This document shows positions 28,179-36,951 of a stretch of 64,000 nucleotides of DNA, piece by piece; the stretch's first letter is position 1, and each line of letters starts with the position of its first letter. This stretch comes from Arthrobacter_B citreus. Its GTDB lineage: Bacteria > Actinomycetota > Actinomycetes > Actinomycetales > Micrococcaceae. The position numbers and the translations under genes are program-made. The stretch lies in NCBI RefSeq assembly GCF_042429235.1, contig NZ_JBHMBA010000002.1. One strand, 5' to 3'. The notes under the pieces are model-generated. The model was not told where the DNA came from, did not search any database, and worked only from the letters and a program-made list of their open reading frames with translations.

Positions 28179-29405
28179 ACTTTCCCAGATGCTTCAGTAC
28201 TTTCCGCTGCCCGCGACGGGCTGCGACTTTTCACCTCGGAATCCGTCACTGAGGGTCACCCGGACAAAATCTGTGACCAGATCAGTGACGCGATCCTGGA
28301 CGGCCTGCTCAAAGTGGACCCCGAGTCCCGGGTGGCGGTGGAAACGCTCGTCACCACGGGACTGGTCCATGTGGCAGGCGAGGTCACGACCGAGGGCTAC
28401 GTGGAGATCCCGCAGCTGGTCCGCGACACCATCCTTGGCATCGGCTACGACTCCTCGGCCAACGGATTCGACGGCGCCCGCTGCGGCGTTTCGGTCTCGA
28501 TCGGCCAGCAGTCCCCGGAAATCGCCTCCGGCGTGTTCAATTCGGTGGAAAACCGCGCGGGCAAGAACATCGATCCCTATGACGTGCAGGGCGCGGGGGA
28601 CCAGGGCATCATGTTCGGCTACGCCTCTGATGAGACCTCAGTGCTCATGCCCACGCCCATCTGGCTGGCGCACCGCCTCTCCGAGCGTCTCACCGCCGTC
28701 CGCAAGGATGGCACGCTGAGCTACCTGCGGCCCGACGGCAAGACCCAGGTCACCATCGGCTACGACGGCGACCGGCCCGTTTCAGTGGACTCCGTGGTTA
28801 TTTCCTCGCAGCACGCCGTCGACGTCGAACTGGAGCAGCTGCGGGCGGACCTGGTCACCCATGTCATCAAGCCCGTCCTGGCAGGCACCGAGCTGGACAT
28901 CTCCAACGTTAAGCACATCCTGAACCCCGGCGGCCCCTTCGTCATCGGCGGTCCGGTCGGTGACGCCGGGCTGACCGGCCGCAAGATTATCGTTGACACC
29001 TACGGCGGCTTCGCACGCCACGGCGGCGGCGCCTTCAGCGGCAAGGATCCGTCCAAGGTGGACCGCTCGGCGGCCTACGCCATGCGCTGGGTGGCCAAGA
29101 ACGTCGTTGCGGCCGGACTGGCCCGCCGCGCCGAAATCCAGATTGCCTACGCCATTGGCATGGCCCGTCCCGTGGGCATCTATGTGGAGACGTTCGGCAC
29201 CGAGACCGTGGACCCGGCCCGCATTGCCGATGCCATCCAGGAGGTCTTCGACCTCCGCCCGCTGGGCATCATCAACTCGCTTGACCTGAAGCGTCCCATC
29301 TATCAGAAGACTGCCGCCAACGGCCACTTCGGCCGTGAGGATGCGGAGTTCACCTGGGAGCGCACGGACAAGGCCGAGGACCTCCGCCGCTACTTCAACG
29401 CCTAA
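28176..29405 (+). CDS. metK: S-adenosylmethionine synthetase
   Basis: A 409-residue methionine adenosyltransferase (Met + ATP to SAM). Hallmarks: FTSESVTEGHPDKICDQISDA near residue 19, GAGDQGIMFGYASDET near 136, the P-loop-like GGAFSGKDPSKVDRSAAY near 285 and IYVETFGTE near 330. I chose GTG 28176 because it gives the normal length and starts at the predicted transcription start; a longer upstream frame overlaps coaBC and is not family sequence. priA follows seven bases after its stop. Confidence 0.96.
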   Translation: MTFPDASVLSAARDGLRLFTSESVTEGHPDKICDQISDAILDGLLKVDPESRVAVETLVTTGLVHVAGEVTTEGYVEIPQLVRDTILGIGYDSSANGFDGARCGVSVSIGQQSPEIASGVFNSVENRAGKNIDPYDVQGAGDQGIMFGYASDETSVLMPTPIWLAHRLSERLTAVRKDGTLSYLRPDGKTQVTIGYDGDRPVSVDSVVISSQHAVDVELEQLRADLVTHVIKPVLAGTELDISNVKHILNPGGPFVIGGPVGDAGLTGRKIIVDTYGGFARHGGGAFSGKDPSKVDRSAAYAMRWVAKNVVAAGLARRAEIQIAYAIGMARPVGIYVETFGTETVDPARIADAIQEVFDLRPLGIINSLDLKRPIYQKTAANGHFGREDAEFTWERTDKAEDLRRYFNA

Positions 29406-29412
29406 CCGGCAC

Positions 29413-31650
29413 ATGCGGCAGGAACCGGCAGGTGAAACCGGGCAGCTGTCCCTGCTGCACGGCTTCGTCTCCCCGTCCCGGAGCCTGGGGACGCAGCCGG
29501 CGGCTCCGCAGCTGCCCATTGCCCGGGTGCTGCTGGACTCGCCGCTGCCGCATCTGGACCGGGTGTTCGATTACCTGGTGCCGGCAGACCTGGACGACGA
29601 CGCCGTGCCCGGCGCGCGCGTCCGGGTCCGGTTCGGCGGGCAGGAATTGTCCGGATTCATCACGGCCCGTACGGCGGAAGCTGACACCTCCGCACGGCTG
29701 ATGCCGCTGGCGAAGGTCGTTTCGCCGCAGCCGGTCCTTGCGCCGCAGATCCTGCGCCTGGCCGAGGCCGTGGCCGCACGCTACTCCGGCACCGTCCATG
29801 ACGTGCTGCGGGTGGCGGTCCCACCGCGCGCCGCCCGCGTGGACAAGGAGTTTACGCCCCAGGCACGCGCCGCCGCCGCGGCGCCGGAGGTCCGGCCGGA
29901 GCAATCCGCCGACCAGCCGGCATCCGCTGCCCAGCCGGTTTCCGGTGCCCAGCCCGCATCCGCAGGCAAGGCTGCACCCGCTGCCCAGCCCGCGTCCGCC
30001 GACCAAGCTTCGGCGGAAAATGTCCTGGCCGGTCCGGAAGGTTCCGGTCCCAACCCGTGGTCCCGCTATCCGCTCGGCCCGCGCTTCCTGACACACCTGG
30101 CCGCCGGACACAGCCCGCGTGCCGTGCTCTCATCCCTGGGCGGATATGGGGCCGGGGCATGGCCTGCGGAAATTGCCGCGGCAGTGAAGGCGACCCTGCT
30201 CTCCGGACGGGGCGCCGTCGTCGTCGTGCCCGATGCCAAGGATCTTGCCCGGGTCGAGACAGCCCTTACTGAGCGCATCGGGGCGGATGCGTTCGTGCGC
30301 CTCACGGCGGATGACGGCCCGACGCCCCGGTACCGCAGTTTCCTCCAGGTCCTGCACGGAGACGTCCAAGTGGTGATTGGCACCAGGTCCGCGGCGTACG
30401 CGCCGGTCCGCAACCTGGGGCTGGCCGTGCTGTGGGACGACGCAGATGACCTCCACGCTGAACAGCGGGCACCGTACCAACATGTCCGCGACGTCCTGCT
30501 GCTCCGGGCAGCGGCTGAAGACACGGCGCTGCTGCTGGCATCGCACTCGCGCAGCACCGAGGCCCAGCGGTTGGTCGCCACGGGCTGGGCCGCGGGCATT
30601 ACCGCCGAGCGCGGCACGGTGCGGTCCCTTGCGCCGCGCGTGGTCAGCACAGCTGATTCCTTCAACATGGAGCGGGACCCACTGGCAGCCCGGGCCAGGA
30701 TTCCGCACGCCGCGTGGAAAGCGGCCCAGGACGGCCTGACGCGGGGTCCGGTGCTGGTGCAGGTGGCACGGTCCGGGTTCTCACCGGCTCTTTCCTGCCA
30801 GGAATGCCGGGAACCGGCACGATGCCGGGCATGTGCCGGTCCGCTGGGGCTGGCCAGCCGCAACGGCATTCCCGCATGCCGCTGGTGCGGCCGGCCGGAA
30901 CCGGTCTGGAGCTGCGGCAACTGCGGCGGCACCCACCTGCGCGGTTCCGCCGCCGGCGCGGGACGCACCGCCGAGGAGCTGGGCCGGGCTTTCCCCTCGG
31001 TGACCGTCATTTCTTCCGCCGGCGACCACGTGCGGACGGACGTCTCCGATGCTCCGGCCCTGGTGGTTGCGACGCCCGGCGCCGAGCCGGTGGCGGCCGG
31101 AGGTTATGCAGCGGCCATCCTGCTGGATGGAAACGCCATGATGTCACGGGAGTCGCTGGGGGCGGGGGAGGAGACACTCCGGCGCTGGTTCAGTGCTGCT
31201 GCCCTGGTGCGTCCGGCCGGAGACAAGGGACTGGTGGTGGTTACCGCTGATGACACGTCGACCGTGGGCCATCTGCTGCGCTGGGACCCGGCCGGAGCCG
31301 CGGAACGTGAACTCGCACTGCGCGGTGAGTTGGGCCTGCCCCCTGCCGTCCGGTACGCGGAGTTGACCGGCTCGCGTGAAGCGCTCACGGCCTTCCTGCC
31401 CCGGCTGGATCTGCCGGCCGAAATCCGGGTGGTGGGGCCTGCGCCGCTGGAGGATCCCCCCGGTCCGGTCCCCGTGCACCGCGACGGCCAGCTGGGCGGC
31501 TCGGGCGGGCGGTACCGTACCCTGCTGTTCTTTTCGTATGCCGCCGCACCCGCCGTCACGGCGGCGATGCGGGCGGCCAAGGCTGCGGTGTCGGCCAAAC
31601 GCACCGGAGACCCCGTGTATGTGCGGGTGGATGGGACTGACGTCTTATAG
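29413..31650 (+). CDS. priA: PriA-family primosomal protein N', helicase motifs degenerate
   Basis: A 745-residue PriA homologue that would recognise stalled forks for replication restart. The N-terminal 3' DNA-binding domain (about 35-150) has ARVLLDSPLPHLDRVFDYLVP. The zinc-binding cysteines are present in SCQECREPARCRACAGPLGL near 460 and CRWCGRPEPVWSCGNCGG near 490. The helicase Walker A GSGKT and the DEEH box are absent: the corresponding regions read LLSGRGAVVVVPDAKDL and LWDDADDLHAEQ, while GTRSAAYAPV remains. Loss of ATPase motifs is known for actinobacterial PriA-like proteins. A Gln/Pro/Ala/Ser-rich linker (about 160-200) precedes the core. ATG 29413 has no clear ribosome-binding site; coupling to metK is likely. 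Confidence 0.92.
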   Translation: MRQEPAGETGQLSLLHGFVSPSRSLGTQPAAPQLPIARVLLDSPLPHLDRVFDYLVPADLDDDAVPGARVRVRFGGQELSGFITARTAEADTSARLMPLAKVVSPQPVLAPQILRLAEAVAARYSGTVHDVLRVAVPPRAARVDKEFTPQARAAAAAPEVRPEQSADQPASAAQPVSGAQPASAGKAAPAAQPASADQASAENVLAGPEGSGPNPWSRYPLGPRFLTHLAAGHSPRAVLSSLGGYGAGAWPAEIAAAVKATLLSGRGAVVVVPDAKDLARVETALTERIGADAFVRLTADDGPTPRYRSFLQVLHGDVQVVIGTRSAAYAPVRNLGLAVLWDDADDLHAEQRAPYQHVRDVLLLRAAAEDTALLLASHSRSTEAQRLVATGWAAGITAERGTVRSLAPRVVSTADSFNMERDPLAARARIPHAAWKAAQDGLTRGPVLVQVARSGFSPALSCQECREPARCRACAGPLGLASRNGIPACRWCGRPEPVWSCGNCGGTHLRGSAAGAGRTAEELGRAFPSVTVISSAGDHVRTDVSDAPALVVATPGAEPVAAGGYAAAILLDGNAMMSRESLGAGEETLRRWFSAAALVRPAGDKGLVVVTADDTSTVGHLLRWDPAGAAERELALRGELGLPPAVRYAELTGSREALTAFLPRLDLPAEIRVVGPAPLEDPPGPVPVHRDGQLGGSGGRYRTLLFFSYAAAPAVTAAMRAAKAAVSAKRTGDPVYVRVDGTDVL

Positions 31651-31659
31651 GTGGGCCCG

Positions 31660-31690
31660 TCGTCACGGCGGGCACCTCGTCACGGCGGGC
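31660..31690 (+). repeat. 14-bp direct repeat between priA and hsp20
   Basis: TCGTCACGGCGGGC occurs at 31660-31673 and again at 31677-31690 in the gap between the convergent priA and hsp20 genes. No good intrinsic terminator is visible in this 97-base gap. Confidence 0.6.
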
Positions 31691-31747
31691 CCGTCGGAAG
31701 AGACCCGGTAACACCGGGAGCGGATCCAACCCGGAGACCGGCGCGGA

Positions 31748-32170
31748 TCAGGACGGTCCGGATGCCGTGTCGTTCTCGATGGTGATCTTCCGCCGGCGGC
31801 GGGCCGGGTCCACGGGCAGGAAGACACTGAGGACGCCGCAGGTGTACTGAGCGCTGATATTGGCGGCGTCGACCTCCGAGCCCAGCAGCACCTGCCGCTC
31901 GAAGCAGCCGCGGCGGCGGTCGCGGACCGGCCAGTCCGGTCGGGACAGACCCCGCAGGGTGCGGTGCCCGCTGACCGTGAGGACCTGCCCCCGGACGGCG
32001 ACATGCAGGGAGCCGGGGTCCAGTCCCGGGAGGTCGGCGTTCAAGATGTAGTGGTCCTCCTCGTGGTACAGATCCACGGGGACCCCGGTGTCCGCGGCTG
32101 CTTCTGCGCTGCCGGGCACCTGCGGGTCAAAAGGGTCCAATCCAGGTTCCGGATCGAACCGGAAATCCAT
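31748..32170 (-). CDS. Hsp20/alpha-crystallin small heat shock protein
   Basis: A 140-residue small heat-shock chaperone that holds unfolding proteins without ATP. The alpha-crystallin domain (about 32-132) includes VPVDLYHEEDHYILNADLPG, the beta-strand VAVRGQVLTVSGHRT and the late family motif CGVLSVFLPVDP (the A-x-x-x-n-G-v-L pattern, here with Cys). I chose ATG 32170 because GAGGGAG lies nine bases upstream; TTG 32179 would add three residues but touches that site. No HspR or CIRCE-like operator was found upstream. Confidence 0.88.
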   Translation of the reverse strand: MDFRFDPEPGLDPFDPQVPGSAEAAADTGVPVDLYHEEDHYILNADLPGLDPGSLHVAVRGQVLTVSGHRTLRGLSRPDWPVRDRRRGCFERQVLLGSEVDAANISAQYTCGVLSVFLPVDPARRRRKITIENDTASGPS

Positions 32171-32397
32171 GCGTATCAACTCCCTCGCGGCGTCTCAGCC
32201 CTTTCGCCGCTCCAGGCTTCGGTTCGGCCCGCAGCGGAACTACCAGCAGTTTAGGACGGGAAGGTCCCGGCAAAAAAATCAGGAATCGCCTGATTCGCGG
32301 CTGTCCTGACGGCGGGGCGGACGGCTGGGCGGACGGCTGGCCGCTGGCCATTCGAACGCGGGCCCGGTTCACCACCACACACCCAATCCACTATTTG

Positions 32398-32427
32398 GTT
32401 GTGCACAACTCAATTGTGCGCTAGGTT
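32398..32427 (+). promoter_or_regulatory. OhrR-type promoter/operator with nested dyads
   Basis: TTGTGC (32399-32404) and TAGGTT (32422-32427) form a promoter with a 17-base spacer. A perfect palindrome GTTGTGCACAAC (32398-32409) covers the -35 box, and GCACAA-N5-TTGTGC (32403-32419) fills the spacer. The -10 ends six bases before ATG 32434, so the mRNA would be leaderless. The dyads are well placed for autorepression by the encoded MarR protein. The rest of the 263-base gap up to hsp20 shows nothing certain. Confidence 0.6.
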
Positions 32428-32433
32428 CGGTGG

Positions 32434-32865
32434 ATGAACGATTCCCTTCACCGCCAGGTCTGCTTCTCGCTGTATTCGGCGTCCCGGGCGGCCACGGCTG
32501 TGTACCGTCCGCTGCTGGAGCAGCTGGGCCTGACCTACCCGCAGTACCTGGTCCTGACGGTGCTGTGGGAGGACGACGGCGTGACGGTCAGGGACCTCGG
32601 ACGTTCCCTTGAGCTGGACTCCGGCACCCTGTCGCCCCTGCTCAAGCGGCTCGAAGCTGCGGGGCTGCTGCAGCGGCGCCGGTCGGCCGCCGACGAACGC
32701 CGCGTTGAAGTGCATCTGACCGACAACGGCCGCGCCCTGCGGGAGAAAGCCCTGGACCTGCCGCAGCAGGTTGCCAAAGCCGCCGGACTCGAGCCGGAGG
32801 AGCTGCGGACGCTTCAGGAAACACTCGCCAAGGTAACGGCCGCCCTGCGCGCAGCGGCACGCTAA
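32434..32865 (+). CDS. MarR family regulator, OhrR type (one-Cys peroxide sensor)
   Basis: A 143-residue winged-helix protein whose N-terminus, HRQVCFSLYSASRAATAVYRPLL, matches OhrR proteins; Cys10 aligns with the reactive Cys15 of Bacillus OhrR, and LGLTYPQYLVLTVLWE supplies the Tyr pair that hydrogen-bonds it. The DNA-binding wing region is LELDSGTLSPLLKRLEAAGLLQRRRSAADERRV near residues 54-86. OhrR loses DNA binding when organic hydroperoxides oxidise this Cys. The classical target ohr is not in the window; the neighbour downstream is an NADPH-dependent reductase. The regulator type is well supported, its regulon is inference. Confidence 0.88.
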   Translation: MNDSLHRQVCFSLYSASRAATAVYRPLLEQLGLTYPQYLVLTVLWEDDGVTVRDLGRSLELDSGTLSPLLKRLEAAGLLQRRRSAADERRVEVHLTDNGRALREKALDLPQQVAKAAGLEPEELRTLQETLAKVTAALRAAAR

Positions 32866-32925
32866 GAACCCCAAAATTTCCGCATATCCCCACCGGGCCC
32901 CGGGCCCAGCAAAGGAAGGCATTCC

Positions 32926-33945
32926 ATGACCAACTATCCCCAGACCGGCCGCGAAATCCAGCTGGCATCACGCCCCGAAGGCTGGCCCGCCGAAGAGAAC
33001 TTCCGGCTTGCCGAAGTTCCCGTTCCGGAACTGCAGGACGGACAGGTGCTGGTCCGCAACCGCTACATGTCGGTGGACCCGTACATGCGCGGACGCATGA
33101 ATGACGTGAAGTCCTACGTTCCGCCCTTCCAGATCGATGCTCCGCTGGACGGCGGTGCAATCGGAGAGGTGATCGAGTCCCGGTCCGAAAACCACAAGGC
33201 CGGCGACCTGGTGCTGCACGGCCTGGGCTGGCGGGACTATGCCGTCCTCGACGGCCGGCGGGCGAAGGTCATCGACACCACCCTGGCTCCGGCAACGGCA
33301 TACCTGGGCGCCCTCGGCATGACCGGCCTAACCGCTTACGCCGGCCTGACGAAGGTTGCGGACTTCAAGGAAGGCGACGTGGTCTTCGTCTCCGGTGCCG
33401 CGGGCGCCGTCGGGTCCCTGGTCGGTCAGATCGCCAAGGCCATGGGAGCCAAGAAGGTCATCGGCAGTGCCGGTTCCGCTGAGAAGGTCCAACACCTGCT
33501 GAACCTGGGCTTTGATGCCGCGTTCAACTACCACGACGGTCCGGTCAAGGAACAGCTGAAGGAAGCCGCCGGCGGGGACGGCATTGACGTGTACTTCGAC
33601 AACGTGGGCGGCGAGCATCTGGAGGCTGCCATTGCGGTGATGAACAAGTACGGACGCATCGCCATGTGCGGCGCCATCTCGCAGTACAACAGCACCGATG
33701 CGCCCACCGGTCCGCGCAACCTGGCGCTGGCCATCGGGAAGGAACTCACCCTGCGCGGCTTCATTGTCGGCAGCTACAACCAGTACGCCGACGAGTTTGC
33801 CGGCCTCATGTCAGGGTGGATCCAGGACGGCAGCGTGAGCTACGACGAGACCTTTGCCGAGGGCCTGGAAAACGCCCCGCAGGCTTTCATCGACCTGATG
33901 AAGGGTGCCAACAAGGGCAAGATGATCGTCACGCTCCAGGATTAG
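32926..33945 (+). CDS. NADP-dependent MDR oxidoreductase (CurA/PTGR-like)
   Basis: A 339-residue zinc-free medium-chain dehydrogenase/reductase of the double-bond reductase group (leukotriene B4 dehydrogenase, curcumin reductase CurA). MSVDPYMRGRMND near residue 47 and GLGWRDYAVLDG near 98 are group hallmarks; the Rossmann motif reads VFVSGAAGAVGSLVGQIAKAMGAKKVIG near 152 and YFDNVGGEHLEAAI near 224. Such enzymes reduce activated alkenes such as alkenals, a product of lipid peroxidation, which would suit control by the upstream OhrR-type regulator (inference). AAGGAAGG precedes the ATG. Its end overlaps the convergent glycosyltransferase gene by four bases. Confidence 0.9.
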   Translation: MTNYPQTGREIQLASRPEGWPAEENFRLAEVPVPELQDGQVLVRNRYMSVDPYMRGRMNDVKSYVPPFQIDAPLDGGAIGEVIESRSENHKAGDLVLHGLGWRDYAVLDGRRAKVIDTTLAPATAYLGALGMTGLTAYAGLTKVADFKEGDVVFVSGAAGAVGSLVGQIAKAMGAKKVIGSAGSAEKVQHLLNLGFDAAFNYHDGPVKEQLKEAAGGDGIDVYFDNVGGEHLEAAIAVMNKYGRIAMCGAISQYNSTDAPTGPRNLALAIGKELTLRGFIVGSYNQYADEFAGLMSGWIQDGSVSYDETFAEGLENAPQAFIDLMKGANKGKMIVTLQD

Positions 33946-35039
33946 TCCCCGCGCCCTCCACGGCCGTGCAGCCGCACGGCTTCCTCGGCTGCCGCCAGTA
34001 ACTGGAGGGCCGACGTTTCCCAGGAGTATTCCGCCGCCCGCCGTCGTCCGGCTTCCGAGACCTGCGCCCACCGCTGGGGATCGGACAGTTCCCGGACGGC
34101 GGCGGCGAACCCCTGCACGCTGTCCGGGTCCGCCAGCAGGGCGGCGCCGCCGGAAACCTCACGGAAGATGGGGATGTCGCTGGCAACCACCGGCGTTCCG
34201 GCGGCCATTGCCTCGATCATGGGCAGCCCGTAGCCCTCGGCCCGGGACAGCGTGACCAGCGCGGTGGCCTTCCGGAGCAGCTGCGAGTACTCCTCGTCGC
34301 TCACTCCGTTGTGGAACACCACCTCGGTGCCCGCGGGGACCAGGGCTTCCAGCTCACTGCGCCGGGCCGGCGAAATCCGGCTCAGCAGATGCAGCGTGTA
34401 GCCGGGCAGGTGCGCCATGCCGCGCACCACGGTTTCCACATTTTTGTAGGGCATGAATGAACCCATGTACAGCAGGGTTTTCTCCGGCGGCTCGGCCGGG
34501 TTCCGCACCGGGGCTCCCGGCTGCGGCGCGTTCCCGACGATCCTGACCGGCCGCTTCGTCAGCCGGTGCCGTGCCATCAAAGAACGTGTGGTGCCGCTGA
34601 TGGTGGCGACGACGTCGGCCCGGTTCAGCAGCAGCCGCTGCGGCCAGTAAGCCAGGTGGTAGAGCCTCCACAGCGCGCGCACCGGCGCCGGCAGGAAACC
34701 CGGCGGCGTCGGATTCGAATAGTAAATCAGGTCATGCAGGGTCAGGATCAGCGGATACTTCCGGCCCCAGCTGCCCATAGTCTGCATCGGGGACACGACG
34801 GCGTCGGCCCCCAGCCGGTTGACCCGGAAGGCCACCAGCAGCTCGGCGGGGGAGAGGGGGCTGTTGATTTTCACCCAGGGCAGGTCGGGCAGCAGCGCCA
34901 GCTGGCGCTCGTCGGAGATCAGCATCAGCACATCGGCGTGCTTCGCCACTGCTTCGGCCAGGGATGCCCCGTACCGGCTGATCCCGTCATGGTGCCCAAT
35001 TCGGGTGAACCGGGCGTCTACGGCTATGCGCAGCCTCAC
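33942..35039 (-). CDS. Family 4 glycosyltransferase (GT-B)
   Basis: A 365-residue GT-B glycosyltransferase. The N-terminal half has an acceptor-domain opening IAVDARFTRIGHHDGISRYG and LILTLHDLIYYSNPT near residue 96; the C-terminal donor domain has LLYMGSFMPYKNVETVVRGM near 189 and the EX7E-type motif LSRAEGYGLPMIEAMAAGTPVVASD near 264. Family GT4 enzymes use nucleotide-sugars or GDP-mannose to build glycolipids or polysaccharides; substrate cannot be told. GTG 35039 overlaps the upstream hydrolase by four bases, so it is the last gene of a three-gene minus-strand operon. The 3' end overlaps the MDR reductase gene by four bases. Confidence 0.9.
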   Translation of the reverse strand: MRLRIAVDARFTRIGHHDGISRYGASLAEAVAKHADVLMLISDERQLALLPDLPWVKINSPLSPAELLVAFRVNRLGADAVVSPMQTMGSWGRKYPLILTLHDLIYYSNPTPPGFLPAPVRALWRLYHLAYWPQRLLLNRADVVATISGTTRSLMARHRLTKRPVRIVGNAPQPGAPVRNPAEPPEKTLLYMGSFMPYKNVETVVRGMAHLPGYTLHLLSRISPARRSELEALVPAGTEVVFHNGVSDEEYSQLLRKATALVTLSRAEGYGLPMIEAMAAGTPVVASDIPIFREVSGGAALLADPDSVQGFAAAVRELSDPQRWAQVSEAGRRRAAEYSWETSALQLLAAAEEAVRLHGRGGRGD

Positions 35040-35980
35040 GGGTGCCTCCGCTCGAGGAAATCGGTCATCAGGGCGGCGGCCTCGTCAGGGGCCTCATAGT
35101 GCACCAGGTGGCCCACCTCGGGCAGGACGTGAAGCTCCGCATCCGGGATTAATTCGGCAAGTTTTTGCTGCCCGGCAAGGGACCCCAGGTCGTCGCGCTC
35201 CGCGGCTATGAGGAGAACCGGCATGCTGAGCCCGGCCGCCGAGTCCCGGACCGTGGAGGATATGGAAGCCCGGAAGGCGTCCAGGACCACGTTCCGATTG
35301 GCAAAGGCGCTGAAGTAAGACCGGTGCTGGCCGTGGATCCAGCGGCGCAGCCCGGGATCGCGGGTCTTGGCCATGAAGATGCTCATCCCGCGTACGATCG
35401 CCGGGTGCTGAAGCAGTGCCATGCCCAGCCGTTCCGGAAGCCGGGCGGCTGCCAGGTAATACAGTTCGGCGGCCTTGCTGGCAATGGCCTTTGGCCCCTC
35501 CAGCGCCGGCTCGCAGATGGGGTTAACCAGGATCAATTCGCTGATCAGGCCGGGATTTTCTGCAGCAACGCGGGAGGCGATGATCGAGCCGAAGGAATGG
35601 CCCAGCAGGACGGTGTCCGGCCCTAAGCCCGGAACTCCGCCCTCCAGTGCAGCCCTCACAAACCCGGCGTAAGCATCGACGTCGTGGGTGCCCGGCAGCG
35701 GTTCGGCGGAGCCAAACCCCGGGAGGTCGGGAACCAGGACGCGGTGCCGGGGGAGCGCCTCGACAATCCGCAGCAGACCGTGATGATCTCCGCGGAAACC
35801 GTGGACCATGAAAACCGGAGGCTTGGCAGAGATGCCGCCCGCACCGCCGTCGCTACCCGTTTCCAGTGCGGGGAAATCCCAGCAGCGCTGAATCGACCCG
35901 TCCACTGTGAAAGTCCGGACCTCGGCGCGGCGGAGCATGCTGATGCCGGTGACGCTGCCGTTCCTGGCTGCCGTCCGCAC
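35036..35980 (-). CDS. Alpha/beta hydrolase fold protein
   Basis: A 314-residue alpha/beta hydrolase. The oxyanion region is FMVHGFRGDHHGLLRIVEAL near residue 57, the nucleophile elbow LLGHSFGSIIAS near 125 (Ser), an acid residue probably in AAERDDLG near 258 and the catalytic His in VGHLVHYEAP near 287. The cap region between 155 and 240 is helical. Substrate is unknown. GTG 35980 has AAGG eight bases upstream and shares one base with the stop of the aldo-keto reductase (TAGTG); ATG 35938 is a possible shorter start. The downstream gene is a glycosyltransferase, hinting at envelope lipid or glycan chemistry, but that is only context. Confidence 0.87.
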   Translation of the reverse strand: MRTAARNGSVTGISMLRRAEVRTFTVDGSIQRCWDFPALETGSDGGAGGISAKPPVFMVHGFRGDHHGLLRIVEALPRHRVLVPDLPGFGSAEPLPGTHDVDAYAGFVRAALEGGVPGLGPDTVLLGHSFGSIIASRVAAENPGLISELILVNPICEPALEGPKAIASKAAELYYLAAARLPERLGMALLQHPAIVRGMSIFMAKTRDPGLRRWIHGQHRSYFSAFANRNVVLDAFRASISSTVRDSAAGLSMPVLLIAAERDDLGSLAGQQKLAELIPDAELHVLPEVGHLVHYEAPDEAAALMTDFLERRHP

Positions 35981-36816
35981 TAGTTGACCTTATCCGGATG
36001 CGAGCCCGAGCGCTGGTTCCGATCCAGGTCCCCGATGGCGGTGCGCTGGGCAGGGGTGAGCCCGAAGGAGAAGAGGTCCAGGTTTTCAGCGATGCGGGCA
36101 GGGGAGCTGGCCTTGGGGATGGCAACGTTGCCCTCCTCCATGTGCCACCGCAGGATCACCTGGGCGGGGGATACGCCGAGTTCGGCCGCAGCCGCCGTAA
36201 TGGCGGGGTCGGACAGGACGGCGCCGCGCCCCAGCGGACTCCACGCGACGGTGCGGATACCCAGCTCATCGTGAAGGGCGCGCAGCTCGCGCTGCTGCAG
36301 CCACGGATGAAGCTCGATCTGGTTCACGGCGGGGACAATGCCGGTGCGCTCGAGCAGCTGCCGAAGGTGGTTCGGCTGGAAATTGGAGACGCCGATGGCC
36401 CGGACGCGGCCGGACCGGTACAGCTCCTCAAGAGCCCGGTACGTCTCCACGAACATCCCGCGCTCCGGGCAGGGCCAGTGGATCAGGTACAGGTCCAGGG
36501 TTTCCATGCCCAGCCGGTCCATGGAAACGTCGAACGCGCGCAGTGTGCTGTCGTAACCCTGGTCCGAGTTCCACACTTTGGACGTGAGAAAAATCTCTTT
36601 TCGAGGAACGCCGGTGGCAGCTGTAAACGTGCGGATGGCCTCGCCAACGCCTTCTTCGTTCCCGTACAGGGCGGCGGTGTCGATGTGCCGGTAGCCCGCG
36701 TCAAGGGCAGCTGTCACGAGCCCGGCGGCGTCCGGCGCCGGGATTTTGTAGGTGCCGAAGCCCACCTGATCCAGGTGAACGCCGTTATTCAAGGTCAATT
36801 TCGGGGCCGGTTCCAT
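35980..36816 (-). CDS. Aldo/keto reductase
   Basis: A 278-residue TIM-barrel NADPH-dependent reductase of the AKR5/2,5-diketo-D-gluconate reductase type. The catalytic tetrad is visible: Asp and Tyr in HIDTAALYGNE near residue 43, Lys in FLTSKVWN near 73 and His in YLIHWP near 105; the cofactor-binding end has AIPKASSPARIAENLDLF near 234. I chose ATG 36816; the frame extends upstream but without family sequence, and a TAGAGT box ends seven bases before this ATG, suggesting a leaderless start. It is the first gene of the minus-strand operon with the hydrolase and glycosyltransferase. Confidence 0.9.
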   Translation of the reverse strand: MEPAPKLTLNNGVHLDQVGFGTYKIPAPDAAGLVTAALDAGYRHIDTAALYGNEEGVGEAIRTFTAATGVPRKEIFLTSKVWNSDQGYDSTLRAFDVSMDRLGMETLDLYLIHWPCPERGMFVETYRALEELYRSGRVRAIGVSNFQPNHLRQLLERTGIVPAVNQIELHPWLQQRELRALHDELGIRTVAWSPLGRGAVLSDPAITAAAAELGVSPAQVILRWHMEEGNVAIPKASSPARIAENLDLFSFGLTPAQRTAIGDLDRNQRSGSHPDKVN

Positions 36817-36829
36817 GCTGAAGACTCTA
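36814..36829 (-). promoter_or_regulatory. Candidate -10 box for a leaderless aldo/keto reductase operon
   Basis: On the minus strand TAGAGT (36829-36824) ends seven bases before ATG 36816, with no Shine-Dalgarno between them. Confidence 0.4.
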
Positions 36830-36951
36830 CCGAGAAGAGGGTCTGCCGGTGGAATTGCCGGCGCGAACCGAGTCGGGGGACAGGCGGCCGGTCCGAGGGG
36901 CATCGAACGCGGCGGACGGCACGTATACCCGGATTATGGTGGGGTCCTTGA

